From positions 1 to 35,017 of the forward strand of contig JAGOQE010000002.1 in the NCBI GenBank assembly GCA_017991635.1: DNA of 35,017 nt. The letters are read 5' to 3'. The translations under genes and the position numbers were made by a program. Positions 21,619-28,972 of the stretch are shown here, in pieces. The notes under the pieces were generated by a model. That model did no database searches. It saw only the letters and a program-made list of their open reading frames with translations, and was not told the origin of the DNA. Position 1 is the first letter of the stretch; each line of letters starts with the position of its first letter. This DNA comes from Minisyncoccota bacterium. GTDB lineage: Bacteria > Patescibacteriota > Minisyncoccia > Phycocordibacterales > Phycocordibacteraceae.

Positions 21619-22878
21619 CTACGAACGGACTTCAGCAGAAAGTGCACTATAGGTAATGACGCGCTCCTCACCACTTTCAAGATGTTTAAGCTTTACGCTT
21701 TGACTTGTGTCCTCGCTCTCACCAACTGCAGCGAAATACTGAATCCCTCGCTTAGACGCTTCCTTGATTTGGTCTCCGAGTCCCTTGGTGCCGGTATACA
21801 CAAGCACGCTGATACGTGCTCTACGCAAAAGATTTGCGAGCGCTTCTGCGCGTGGCAAATCTTCTTTTGAGGGAATACCAAGGAACAGATGAGGAGCAGA
21901 GGATGCTCGGGGTAGGTAGTTGTGCGTCGTAAGAAAATCTACCAGGGTTACGTCACCAAAAGCAAAACCAATTGCTGGGACTGCGTCGCCTCCAAACAGT
22001 GAGACCAGGCCGTCATAGCGTCCACCTCCCATAAGGGCACGAGGGTTTTCAGGGTCAGTATCAAATACCTCAAATACGAGTCCTGTGTAATAGAGGAATC
22101 CGCGAACTACCGTAGGATCAAAAATGACATTATCTATACCTTCGTTTTTACAGGTTGTGATGAGTGCGAGTAGGGTCTCATACTCAGCATCAACATCCTT
22201 ATTTGTACGCGCAAGAATGAGGGCGAGTGGGTCCATGCCACCTTTGGAAAAAGGCTCGCGCGCCTCTTCAAACTTTTCCGCCGGCATCTTGTTTTTTCTA
22301 TCAAGAAGTCCGAGGTAGTCCTTGGTCTCTTCCTCAGTAAGTCCAACAGCCTTGCACGCAGTATTCATAAGCGTGCGTGAGTTAATGCGAATGGCGTAGT
22401 CAGCATCTTCAGCATTGAACGATTTCATCACTCCAGAGACGAGACGAATCATCTCGCGCTCGGCTCCCTCAGTCGCACCGATGAGGTCAACATTTACCTG
22501 GTAGTGCTCACGCAAGCGTCCACGCTGTGGGCGTTCATAGCGAAATACGTTCGGGATGGAAAACCAGCGAAGCGGGAAGGTGAGTTCACGGCGCTTGGCA
22601 GCTACCATGCGCGCGAGGGTCGGCGTCATTTCTGGGCGAAGGGTAACACGACGGTCTCCTCGGTCAGTGAAGGTGTACGTCTGCTCGTTCACAATTTCTT
22701 CACTCGTCTTAGATTCATAGAGTTCAGCGCGCTCAAGGGGAGAGGCGTTATATTCTTCATAGCCGTAGAGGCGAAGTGTGTTTCGTACATTTGCGAACAC
22801 TGACTGAAGCCGCGCCCACTCTTCTGGGTAGAAATCGCGCACTCCTTTATATGGTTCAGTTCCTAGAGGCTCACTCAT
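21619..22878 (-). CDS. hisS: Histidyl-tRNA synthetase
   Basis: 419 aa, the usual bacterial length. Class II motif 1 region is GVRDFYPEEWARLQSVF. Motif 2 is FRYERPQRGRLREHYQVNVD. The histidine-specific loop and motif 3 region read ALMGGGRYDGLVSLFGG, with the C-terminal anticodon-binding domain from about 325 (HLFLGIPSKEDLPRAEALANLL). It charges tRNA-His. A TACACT -10-like element lies close to the start. The exonuclease follows one base later. Confidence 0.97.
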   Translation of the reverse strand: MSEPLGTEPYKGVRDFYPEEWARLQSVFANVRNTLRLYGYEEYNASPLERAELYESKTSEEIVNEQTYTFTDRGDRRVTLRPEMTPTLARMVAAKRRELTFPLRWFSIPNVFRYERPQRGRLREHYQVNVDLIGATEGAEREMIRLVSGVMKSFNAEDADYAIRINSRTLMNTACKAVGLTEEETKDYLGLLDRKNKMPAEKFEEAREPFSKGGMDPLALILARTNKDVDAEYETLLALITTCKNEGIDNVIFDPTVVRGFLYYTGLVFEVFDTDPENPRALMGGGRYDGLVSLFGGDAVPAIGFAFGDVTLVDFLTTHNYLPRASSAPHLFLGIPSKEDLPRAEALANLLRRARISVLVYTGTKGLGDQIKEASKRGIQYFAAVGESEDTSQSVKLKHLESGEERVITYSALSAEVRS

Positions 22879-22917
22879 AGTCCTAGTGTAGCAAATTACA
22901 AAATGAGATGACAGGAC

Positions 22918-23475
22918 TTATACGCCGGTTTCTGTGTGTCGCAAGTCTGCAATCTCTTTCATGATGAGGTCGCGTAGTCCTGTTGCATCTGGAATACCGC
23001 GCATGGAGAAGTAGTCGGTAGTACCAGCACTTTGCACTATCAAGGTGCCGTAACCCACAATGGTTGGAAAGAATCCGTGCACATCAGTGGTGACGTCTTG
23101 AACACGGTTTAATAGAAGACTCGAGACTTCACGGCTAAAGAAACCACGCTGTTCAATTTCAATGATGCGGTGAGTCGTGATAATCCACTGATTAAGGAAG
23201 TAGCTGGTGTAGAGGTTAAAAGCACAAATCCATAGGACGAGCCAATAGAGGCCAAGCAAAAAGCGCACAAAAGGATTCTCGTCGGTGAGAAAGTTTATGA
23301 TAGGCGCAAATACATCACCTCGATTAGCGCCAAGGAAAGAGAGCAGGTCAGGAACAATGAGTGGCGCCACTGCAAGAATGGCAAAGGGAAGTAGTTCAAG
23401 GAAGAACACAAACCAGTGTTTTCGTACTGCCTTGGTAATGCGCTCTCCTGGTTCTAGGTTAAATTCTTCGTGCAT
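22918..23475 (-). CDS. Bacterial PH-domain membrane protein (YdbS/bPH2-like)
   Basis: 185 aa. Two hydrophobic segments occupy residues 25-50 and 74-95, followed by a bPH2 domain with WIITTHRIIEIEQRGFFSREVSSLLLNRVQDVTTD and a GYGTLIVQSAGTTDYFSMRGIPD end. These proteins are membrane-bound with a cytosolic PH-like barrel; their ligand is unknown. It sits 6 bases after the 86-aa gene and 39 bases before hisS, inside a run of minus-strand genes from prmC to the exonuclease. Confidence 0.85.
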   Translation of the reverse strand: MHEEFNLEPGERITKAVRKHWFVFFLELLPFAILAVAPLIVPDLLSFLGANRGDVFAPIINFLTDENPFVRFLLGLYWLVLWICAFNLYTSYFLNQWIITTHRIIEIEQRGFFSREVSSLLLNRVQDVTTDVHGFFPTIVGYGTLIVQSAGTTDYFSMRGIPDATGLRDLIMKEIADLRHTETGV

Positions 23476-23481
23476 AGAAAA

Positions 23482-23742
23482 TTAATGAAGTCCTGCCGTT
23501 GCGTAAAACATAAGGGCAATGGATACCACTATGTGCACTGCAATTGAGGGAGCTGCGAGCCATGAGTTTCTGCTGTAGCGCACCCAATGGTAGATAGAGA
23601 TAACGGTATAGATTGCCCAGATGGCAAAGAGAATAAGAAATAGAAAGGGAACTAGGTCATAGAATCCTGAGAGCTCCAAGGTTTGAGAAAATCCACCAGG
23701 CAAGGCATCAATTGTGGGTGCGTTGGGTAGCGTTGAGGCCAT
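23482..23742 (-). CDS. Small two-helix membrane protein
   Basis: 86 aa with two predicted membrane helices (FLFLILFAIWAIYTVISIY and IAVHIVVSIALMFYA) and a Pro-rich N-terminus. The family is not recognised. Its ATG overlaps the prmC stop (TAATG), so it is translated with prmC. It lies between prmC and the PH-domain gene and may be a partner of the latter. Confidence 0.75.
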   Translation of the reverse strand: MASTLPNAPTIDALPGGFSQTLELSGFYDLVPFLFLILFAIWAIYTVISIYHWVRYSRNSWLAAPSIAVHIVVSIALMFYATAGLH

Positions 23743-24518
23743 TACGTATATGATACCAAGAGGCGGGGACGTCCATACTGGTCGAGGTGGAGAGCGCTTT
23801 GCGGTAGAGTGGCTTCCTGTGCGAGTGCGAGCACCACATCTGCGTGCTCGCTATCGCACTCAAGCCATAGTGAGCCACCAGCATGTAACCGCGTTGTTAC
23901 TTCTTTGAGAATTGTCCGAATCACGGAAAGTCCATCCGTGCCTGCAAACAGGGCGAGTGACGGCTCAAAACCTGTAACACTGTGTTCAAGCCTGCGCGCC
24001 TCTGGAATGTAGGGCGGGTTGGTGGCGATTACATCAAACGTTTTTGATTGGGGAAGTGAACTCCATACGTCTCCTTCATATATATATGCACGACTGAGTT
24101 CTAGGTCGTTGGCTAAAATATTCTTCTCAATAAGAGGGAGGTGCTCGGGGTCCTTTTCTACAAAGGTCACCATGCTCTTGGGGAATGCTTTCATAAGCGC
24201 AATACCAATTGCGCCACTGCCCGCACACAGATCGAGTATTTCGTAGGGAGATTCAACTCCTTTAGTGCTCTGTTCTTGTATGAGCTTCTCTACCCACCAT
24301 TCTGTTTCAGGGCGGGGGATGAGTGGATGGGTATCAAGGTGAATGGTGAGTCCAAGGAAGGGCTGTGTGTTTAGGACGTACGCCAATGGCTCGCCAGATT
24401 GTAAACGTGCAATATCAACGCTCATGTTGGCGTCCTTGTCTCCGTTATATTTCTCCTCTCGCAAGGAGCGAAGGTCGTGTGCGTCTATGTTGTCCACGTT
24501 GTTTCTTTTCAAGCTCAT
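23742..24518 (-). CDS. prmC: Peptide chain release factor N5-glutamine methyltransferase
   Basis: 258 aa from the ATG at 24518. The frame extends to an ATG at 24548, but that would run into the divergent promoter region. The SAM motif is ILDLCAGSGAIGIAL, and the substrate-binding motif NPPYIPEAR is the HemK/PrmC signature; PRPETEWWV precedes them. It methylates the GGQ glutamine of release factors. The start lies 18 bases from the divergent DUF1360-like gene. Confidence 0.93.
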   Translation of the reverse strand: MSLKRNNVDNIDAHDLRSLREEKYNGDKDANMSVDIARLQSGEPLAYVLNTQPFLGLTIHLDTHPLIPRPETEWWVEKLIQEQSTKGVESPYEILDLCAGSGAIGIALMKAFPKSMVTFVEKDPEHLPLIEKNILANDLELSRAYIYEGDVWSSLPQSKTFDVIATNPPYIPEARRLEHSVTGFEPSLALFAGTDGLSVIRTILKEVTTRLHAGGSLWLECDSEHADVVLALAQEATLPQSALHLDQYGRPRLLVSYT

Positions 24519-24520
24519 CG

Positions 24521-24532
24521 TACACTTATACG
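24521..24532. promoter_or_regulatory. Overlapping divergent -10 elements (prmC / DUF1360-like)
   Basis: Only 18 bases separate the two start codons. A plus TACACT (24521-24526) or TATACG (24527-24532) and a minus TATAAG (24525-24530) overlap, so both mRNAs would be leaderless and the -35 regions lie inside the opposite genes. Confidence 0.4.
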
Positions 24533-24536
24533 TACT

Positions 24537-24998
24537 ATGCGTATACACTTCTGGAACCTCATGTTCTCTTTGTTCTTTTTAGTACTCGTCTTACTCGGTG
24601 CAGTAGTGCTTCTACAAAGCGGTCGCATGCCTCAGACGATTACCTTCGGTAATGTCTTCTTGCTCTCACTCGCTATCTTTAGATTGGTACGACTCTTCAC
24701 CTACGACCACATCACTGAGTTTATTCGCGCTTGGTTTGTAGGCGCTCCAAAAGAATCATTTAGAGGAACGATGGGCGCACTCCTTAACTGTCCGTGGTGC
24801 ACGGGACTATGGTTTAGTTTTATCGTAGTCTTCTTTGCCTTTATGACGGCACTTGCGTGGCCGATTATCCTCGTTCTCGCCCTTGCAGCACTGGCCTCAT
24901 TTTTCCAGCTCGTCGCGAACCTTATTGGGTGGCATGCTGAAGCTAAGAAACAAGAGAGCCAAGTTGGACGAGAGACTCCTGGTAAGTGTCAGATCTAA
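24537..24998 (+). CDS. DUF1360-like membrane protein
   Basis: 153 aa. Three to four membrane helices (MFSLFFLVLVLLGAVVLL, FLLSLAIFRLVRLFTYD, LWFSFIVVFFAFM, IILVLALAALASFF). The conserved DUF1360 core is present: RLVRLFTYD, then FRGTMGALLNCPWCTGLWFS with the CPWC pair. Function is unknown; a related Bacillus protein is spore-associated. The start at 24537 is chosen because it follows the shared divergent promoter. A terminator shared with the RRM gene follows. Confidence 0.83.
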   Translation: MRIHFWNLMFSLFFLVLVLLGAVVLLQSGRMPQTITFGNVFLLSLAIFRLVRLFTYDHITEFIRAWFVGAPKESFRGTMGALLNCPWCTGLWFSFIVVFFAFMTALAWPIILVLALAALASFFQLVANLIGWHAEAKKQESQVGRETPGKCQI

Positions 24999-25013
24999 GT
25001 CTACTCACGTAAA

Positions 25014-25046
25014 CAAAAAACTCCCGATTTTACTCGGGAGCTTTTT
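25014..25046. terminator. Bidirectional terminator
   Basis: CTCCCGA/TCGGGAG stem with a 6-nt loop has A-run and T-run flanks on both sides, between two convergent genes. Confidence 0.9.
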
Positions 25047-25058
25047 GTAAGAGAGAGA

Positions 25059-25391
25059 TTAGTAGCTGCCGTAGCCTCCACCGTTTCCACCTCCGTTTCC
25101 GTAGCCACCACCTCCGCCTTCACGGCGAGGAGGGCGATCACCTTGTGGGCGAGCAAAAGAAACTGAAAGCGTTCGGCCATCAAATTCCTTTCCGTCCCAA
25201 CGGTCTACTGCAGCCTGAGCCTGAGCCTCGTCTGCCATTTCTACGAAGCCGAAGCCACGAGAACGACCAGTCATGCGATCGCTAATAATGCTTACGGAAG
25301 TAACGGTACCAGCCTCTTCAAAGGCGGTACGCATTTCGTCCTCGGTCGTGCGGTAAGGAATACCACCGACATAGAGTTTGTTGCTTGACAT
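25059..25391 (-). CDS. RRM RNA-binding protein with Gly-rich tail
   Basis: 110 aa. One RNA-recognition motif: RNP2 LYVGGI near the N-terminus and RNP1 RGFGFVEM near 45, with the aromatic residues that stack on RNA. The C-terminus (residues 88-110) is a GGGGGYGNGGGNGGGYGSY-type tail, as in cyanobacterial Rbp cold-shock proteins and eukaryotic glycine-rich RNA-binding proteins. It probably acts as an RNA chaperone. A TATAAC -10 lies shortly before the ATG, so the leader is short. Confidence 0.95.
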   Translation of the reverse strand: MSSNKLYVGGIPYRTTEDEMRTAFEEAGTVTSVSIISDRMTGRSRGFGFVEMADEAQAQAAVDRWDGKEFDGRTLSVSFARPQGDRPPRREGGGGGYGNGGGNGGGYGSY

Positions 25392-25604
25392 GCGTGTGCG
25401 TAATACGAGTTATAACTCTCGCTTTCAAACCTGTGGAGCTTACGCTAAACACCTGCTTTTCCTGCGAGCTATCTATCACTATGCTATAGAATCACTATTT
25501 CTGCAAGGCGCTCTGGGGATGGTGTGGATTGCGGAGCGAACCTTTTCCTGCCTGTGCGCTTTGCACCCTAATGAGTCTTTAGCATGCTACATTTTGAGGA
25601 GTAT
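25392..25604. promoter_or_regulatory. Intergenic region and long cydA leader
   Basis: The 213 bases hold the minus-strand RRM promoter near 25410 (TATAAC) and a plus-strand -10-like TATAGA around 25485. About 110 nt of leader precede cydA, including CGCTC/GAGCG arms near 25510-25540. The only plausible Shine-Dalgarno is GAGGAG a few bases before the cydA ATG. No gene is convincing here. Confidence 0.4.
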
Positions 25605-26972
25605 ATGGACCCACTGACGCTCTCCCGAATCCAATTTGGCGATACTGCCGCCTTTCACATTTTGTGGCCACTTCTCTCAATCGGTTTGGCATTCTTCATG
25701 TTCATTATGGAAGTCCTTTGGCTCAAGACGAAAGATGTACGGTACTACCGTCAGCTTCGATTCTGGATAAAAATCTTCCTTCTGTCTTTTGCAATTGGCG
25801 TTGCTAGTGGATTTCCGCTCTCATTTCAGTTTGGTACTAACTGGGCAGCATTCTCTGCCGCTGCCGGAAGCTTCTTTGGAAACATTCTAGGGTTTGAAAC
25901 TACGATTGCTTTTACGCTTGAAACTGCGTCCTTGGGAATATTGGTGTTTGGGTGGAAGAGAGTGCCGAAGCTCGTGCACCTTTTAGCAAACCTTGGCGTA
26001 CTCGTAGGTTCGTCACTTTCTGGTTTCTGGATTGTGGCAGCGAACTCATGGATGCAAATTCCTCATGGCGTCATTTTGGAAGGCGGAAAGATTGTAGTCG
26101 TTGACTACATGGCAGCAATCTTTAATCCCTCTACAGTCGTCTCGTTCGCGCACATGTGGATTGCCTGCATTACCTCAACGCTGTTCTTTATGGCAGGAAT
26201 CTCTGCAATCGTGTTGCTTTCAAAAAAAGCAGACGAGGCTAAGAAAGCGTTTTTCTTGCACACGTTTAAGTTTACGCTTGGACTTGCTCTAGTACTCACC
26301 CCAATTCAAATTGGTGTAGGAGATTTGATTGGAGAAGTCATTGCAAAGCATCAGCCAGCAAAGCTTGCCGCCGTTGAACTTCATTGGGATACCAATATGC
26401 CTGGCGAGGGTGCTGATTGGGCAGTGCTTGCGTGGCCAAATAAGGAGGGAGGGAAGAATGATGTAGAGTTCGCACTTCCTGATGCGCTCTCTCTCATTGT
26501 GACGAAGACACAGACAGGAGAAGTGAAAGGGTTGAATGAATTTGCACCTGAGGACCGTCCATCAATTCTTAACTCCATCATGGTTTTCTACTCGTTTAGG
26601 ATTATGGTCGGTATTGGCATGCTTATGTTCGCGCTCACGCTTTGGGGTGCGTGGCTCTGGAAGAAAAAGAAGCTCGTCCTTCCGACTATCACCAAGCATC
26701 GCTGGTTCTTGCGGGCATTTGTACTTTCTATTCCTATTGGCTTTATCGCAACAGAGGCAGGATGGATGGTGCGTGAAATTGGACGACAGCCCTGGGTTAT
26801 TTATGGACTTATGCGAACTAAAGATGCGCTTTCTGCGCACCTTGAAATTCCCGTCATCTTCTCAGTCATTGCTTCCATCACTGCGCTCTATCTCGCCATG
26901 TTCATCGCTTTTGTGTACTTTACGGTGCGTCTTGTGCAAGAAGGGCCTGACTTAACGAGTCCTGCACCATGA
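25605..26972 (+). CDS. cydA: Cytochrome bd ubiquinol oxidase subunit I
   Basis: 455 aa from the ATG at 25605, preceded by GAGGAG. The N-terminal SRIQFGDTAAFHILWPLL carries His18, the equivalent of the heme b595 ligand. GFPLSFQFGTNW, SGFWIVAANSWMQIPHG and FAHMWIACITS (second His) are typical, and the conserved GRQPW lies near residue 393. The loop between the central helices is short, so this is the short-Q-loop type. The protein oxidises quinol and reduces oxygen in the membrane. It overlaps cydB at ATGA. Terminal oxidases are uncommon in Patescibacteria. Confidence 0.97.
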   Translation: MDPLTLSRIQFGDTAAFHILWPLLSIGLAFFMFIMEVLWLKTKDVRYYRQLRFWIKIFLLSFAIGVASGFPLSFQFGTNWAAFSAAAGSFFGNILGFETTIAFTLETASLGILVFGWKRVPKLVHLLANLGVLVGSSLSGFWIVAANSWMQIPHGVILEGGKIVVVDYMAAIFNPSTVVSFAHMWIACITSTLFFMAGISAIVLLSKKADEAKKAFFLHTFKFTLGLALVLTPIQIGVGDLIGEVIAKHQPAKLAAVELHWDTNMPGEGADWAVLAWPNKEGGKNDVEFALPDALSLIVTKTQTGEVKGLNEFAPEDRPSILNSIMVFYSFRIMVGIGMLMFALTLWGAWLWKKKKLVLPTITKHRWFLRAFVLSIPIGFIATEAGWMVREIGRQPWVIYGLMRTKDALSAHLEIPVIFSVIASITALYLAMFIAFVYFTVRLVQEGPDLTSPAP

Positions 26973-27967
26973 CCGAACTACTTCCAATCATTTGGTACGT
27001 CATCATCTGTGCGGAGCTCGCGCTCTACATCATGCTCGATGGTGCGAATCTTGGTGTCGGTATCTTGACCCTTATACCTCAGAAGGAGAAGGTACGTGCA
27101 CGTATTCTAGATACACTCGGTCCTATTTGGAACGCAAACGAGACATGGCTTTTGGTTGCAGCGGGAACTCTCTTTGGTGCGTTCCCGCTTGCCTACAGTG
27201 TTGGTTTGAATGCGCTCTATGTTCCGGGAGTCATAGTCCTTGTCGGGCTCGCTCTTCGCGCAGTCTCTTTTGAGTTCCATTCGCTCGCACGCAAAAAGCA
27301 GTTTTGGAGTTTTCTTTTTGGATTTGGAAGTTTGATTACCGTTGTGGGACAGGGGGCCATGCTTGGCGGATTGGTAAGTGGAATTCCTGTTGTAGAGGGT
27401 GTGTTTGCAGGAACAGCTTTTGGATTCCTTACTCCTATTACCGTGCTTATGGTTATTGGAACCGTGGGAAGTTATCTCGTGCTTGGATACGCGTACCTTA
27501 TTAAGCGTATGGATTATGAAAACGCGAAGGAAAGTTTCCGAGACCTCCTGCTTTCTGTGGGGCTCACGTTTCTTGCCCTTCTCTCAGCAACGTTCTTTCT
27601 ACCAAATACGAGCTATGTGTTCTTTGAGCGTTGGACGACTGCACCTTCCATGTACTATCTCATCGCGATAGGACTCGGTATTGCAGTGACAGGGCTGTTG
27701 CTTGGCATTTCTGTACTCACGGGAAAGCTTCACAAGCACCTGCACACCATGTGCCTTATTATCTTTGGCCTTGGTTTTGTAGGAATGCTTATTGGAACCT
27801 ATCCGTACCTTCTCCCTCCTTCAGTAACGCTCTTTGAGGCAGCGTCACCTTCTAATACGCTGCAGTTCATGCTTTGGGGTATCGGTCCTATTTTGCCAAT
27901 TATTCTCGTATACAACTTCTATCTACACCGCATTTTCTCAAGAAGGGGAGAGGAAGAGGCATATTGA
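26969..27967 (+). CDS. cydB: Cytochrome bd ubiquinol oxidase subunit II
   Basis: 332 aa with eight or nine membrane helices. Family marks are YIMLDGANLGVGIL at the N-terminus, IWNANETWLLVAAGTLFGAFP, RAVSFEFH and the later YTYLVPP-like YPYLLPPSVTLFEAASP. It pairs with CydA. The ATG overlaps the cydA stop by four bases, indicating coupled translation. The TGA stop overlaps the -35 of the next gene's promoter. No cydX or cydCD is seen in the window. Confidence 0.96.
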   Translation: MTELLPIIWYVIICAELALYIMLDGANLGVGILTLIPQKEKVRARILDTLGPIWNANETWLLVAAGTLFGAFPLAYSVGLNALYVPGVIVLVGLALRAVSFEFHSLARKKQFWSFLFGFGSLITVVGQGAMLGGLVSGIPVVEGVFAGTAFGFLTPITVLMVIGTVGSYLVLGYAYLIKRMDYENAKESFRDLLLSVGLTFLALLSATFFLPNTSYVFFERWTTAPSMYYLIAIGLGIAVTGLLLGISVLTGKLHKHLHTMCLIIFGLGFVGMLIGTYPYLLPPSVTLFEAASPSNTLQFMLWGIGPILPIILVYNFYLHRIFSRRGEEEAY

Positions 27968-27992
27968 CTTTAACCTAAAAATCTGCTATACT
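27964..27992 (+). promoter_or_regulatory. Consensus promoter of the membrane orphan
   Basis: TTGACT (27964-27969) and TATACT (27987-27992) have a 17-bp spacer plus an upstream TGC extended -10. The -35 overlaps the cydB stop codon. The hexamers and spacing equal those at 12249-12277. Confidence 0.8.
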
Positions 27993-27996
27993 GTAT

Positions 27997-28062
27997 GCGG
28001 AACTTGTATTTCCGCGTTGCTTGAAAATCTGAACAGCACGGCCCTAAGGAGGGGCTTTCATC
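27997..28062 (+). promoter_or_regulatory. Structured leader with partly hidden Shine-Dalgarno
   Basis: GCGGAA/TTCCGC forms a hairpin at 27997-28015. AAGGAGG (28046-28052) lies in a GCCC/GGGC hairpin whose loop holds most of the ribosome-binding site, 10 bases before the ATG. The hairpin could control initiation; no known riboswitch class is recognised. Confidence 0.45.
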
Positions 28063-28875
28063 ATGTCGAACGACGTCACCTATCCCGGCGCGTCCCCGTT
28101 CCCGATCAACAAGGGCGATGACCCCAAGCTGATGAAGAGGCTCATCCTCGCTCTCGTCATCATTGCCGGCATCGCGGCCCTGATCGTGGCGGTCCTCACG
28201 GCCATCACGCCCAAGGCGCTCCCGCTCTCGACCTCGGTCCAGGCCGAGTCGGGCGAGTACCTGGCCTCGATCGGCCGGGACTCCGGCGGAGTTTCCATCC
28301 GCGCGATGGGTCTCGCCAACCTCTTCCCGAGGTCGGCGGCCTACGAGAGCAACTGTGGCGACGGACGGCAGGGCGTGATGCTCTGCAATCCCCGCTATGA
28401 GCTCTCGCAGCTGAACACCCTTCGCCCCGGCGAAGCGGTCTTCATCCCGAGCCAGATCGACCTGACCCAGCGCTTCGCCCAAATGGGCAGTGCGCCGGTC
28501 GCCATCGTCGTCGACACGCGCTCGCCCCAAGCTGCCGCCATCGCGGCCGTCTACGTTCGCGAGAGCGAACGCTTGGGACGCTCGGACACCGTCTGGCTCA
28601 CCGACGGCAGGATGGTTCGGCAGTATCTGCCGAACCGCATCGACGACCAGATGTCGGTGTCCGGCATTCCTGGCGCCGTCAACGTGGCCGTCGGCTCTTC
28701 TGGCGCCGAGACGGCCTTCCTGATCACGACCCGTGACCTCACGGGTATCGAACAGGGTGGCTACCTCGGCGTGCGGCGGCTGTTCGGGCACTGTGCGACG
28801 CCCGAGTGCAAGCGCCTCAACAGTGAGGTGCGCGCCAACCACGGCCGGATGTTCCCGGTCGAGTTCAGGCCCTAG
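28063..28875 (+). CDS. GC-rich orphan, single-pass membrane protein
   Basis: 270 aa. A 30-residue cytosolic N-terminus is followed by one membrane helix (LILALVIIAGIAALIVAVLTAI) and a soluble C-terminal part outside. That part contains four Cys and the segments VAIVVDTRSPQAAAIAAVYV, DTVWLTDGRMVRQYLP and GYLGVRRLFGHCATPECKRL. The family is not recognised. One row of coding sequence counts as 70% GC, against 52% in cydB immediately upstream. It has its own consensus promoter, a strong Shine-Dalgarno and a palindromic terminator. Confidence 0.78.
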   Translation: MSNDVTYPGASPFPINKGDDPKLMKRLILALVIIAGIAALIVAVLTAITPKALPLSTSVQAESGEYLASIGRDSGGVSIRAMGLANLFPRSAAYESNCGDGRQGVMLCNPRYELSQLNTLRPGEAVFIPSQIDLTQRFAQMGSAPVAIVVDTRSPQAAAIAAVYVRESERLGRSDTVWLTDGRMVRQYLPNRIDDQMSVSGIPGAVNVAVGSSGAETAFLITTRDLTGIEQGGYLGVRRLFGHCATPECKRLNSEVRANHGRMFPVEFRP

Positions 28876-28916
28876 GGCACAGACAAAATCCACTTCACGA
28901 GTTTTGTGAAGCTGGT

Positions 28917-28956
28917 ATGGGCGCAACGTTCTTCGGCCGAAGAACGTTGCGCCCAT
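28917..28956 (+). terminator. 40-nt perfect palindrome, probable terminator
   Basis: Twenty-base arms are perfectly complementary with no spacer; each arm runs from ATGGGCGC to CTTCGG. ATTTTT overlaps and follows the right arm on the plus strand, so it can terminate the orphan gene. A smaller CTTCAC/GTGAAG hairpin lies just before it. Confidence 0.75.
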
Positions 28957-28972
28957 TTTTCATATCTACCAA

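Noticed and set aside
24519-24548. PrmC start at the ATG at 24548
   Set aside because: It would overlap the divergent gene start and the shared -10 region; the extra residues (YTHSTYKC) do not resemble the family N-terminus.
25378-25617. 79-aa plus-strand frame upstream of cydA
   Set aside because: Its start lies within the RRM gene, it overlaps the cydA start, and it has no family pattern.
27970-28956. 328-aa minus-strand frame over the membrane orphan
   Set aside because: It is a GC-driven shadow. Its start lies in the palindrome and the plus-strand gene has promoter, Shine-Dalgarno and membrane helix.
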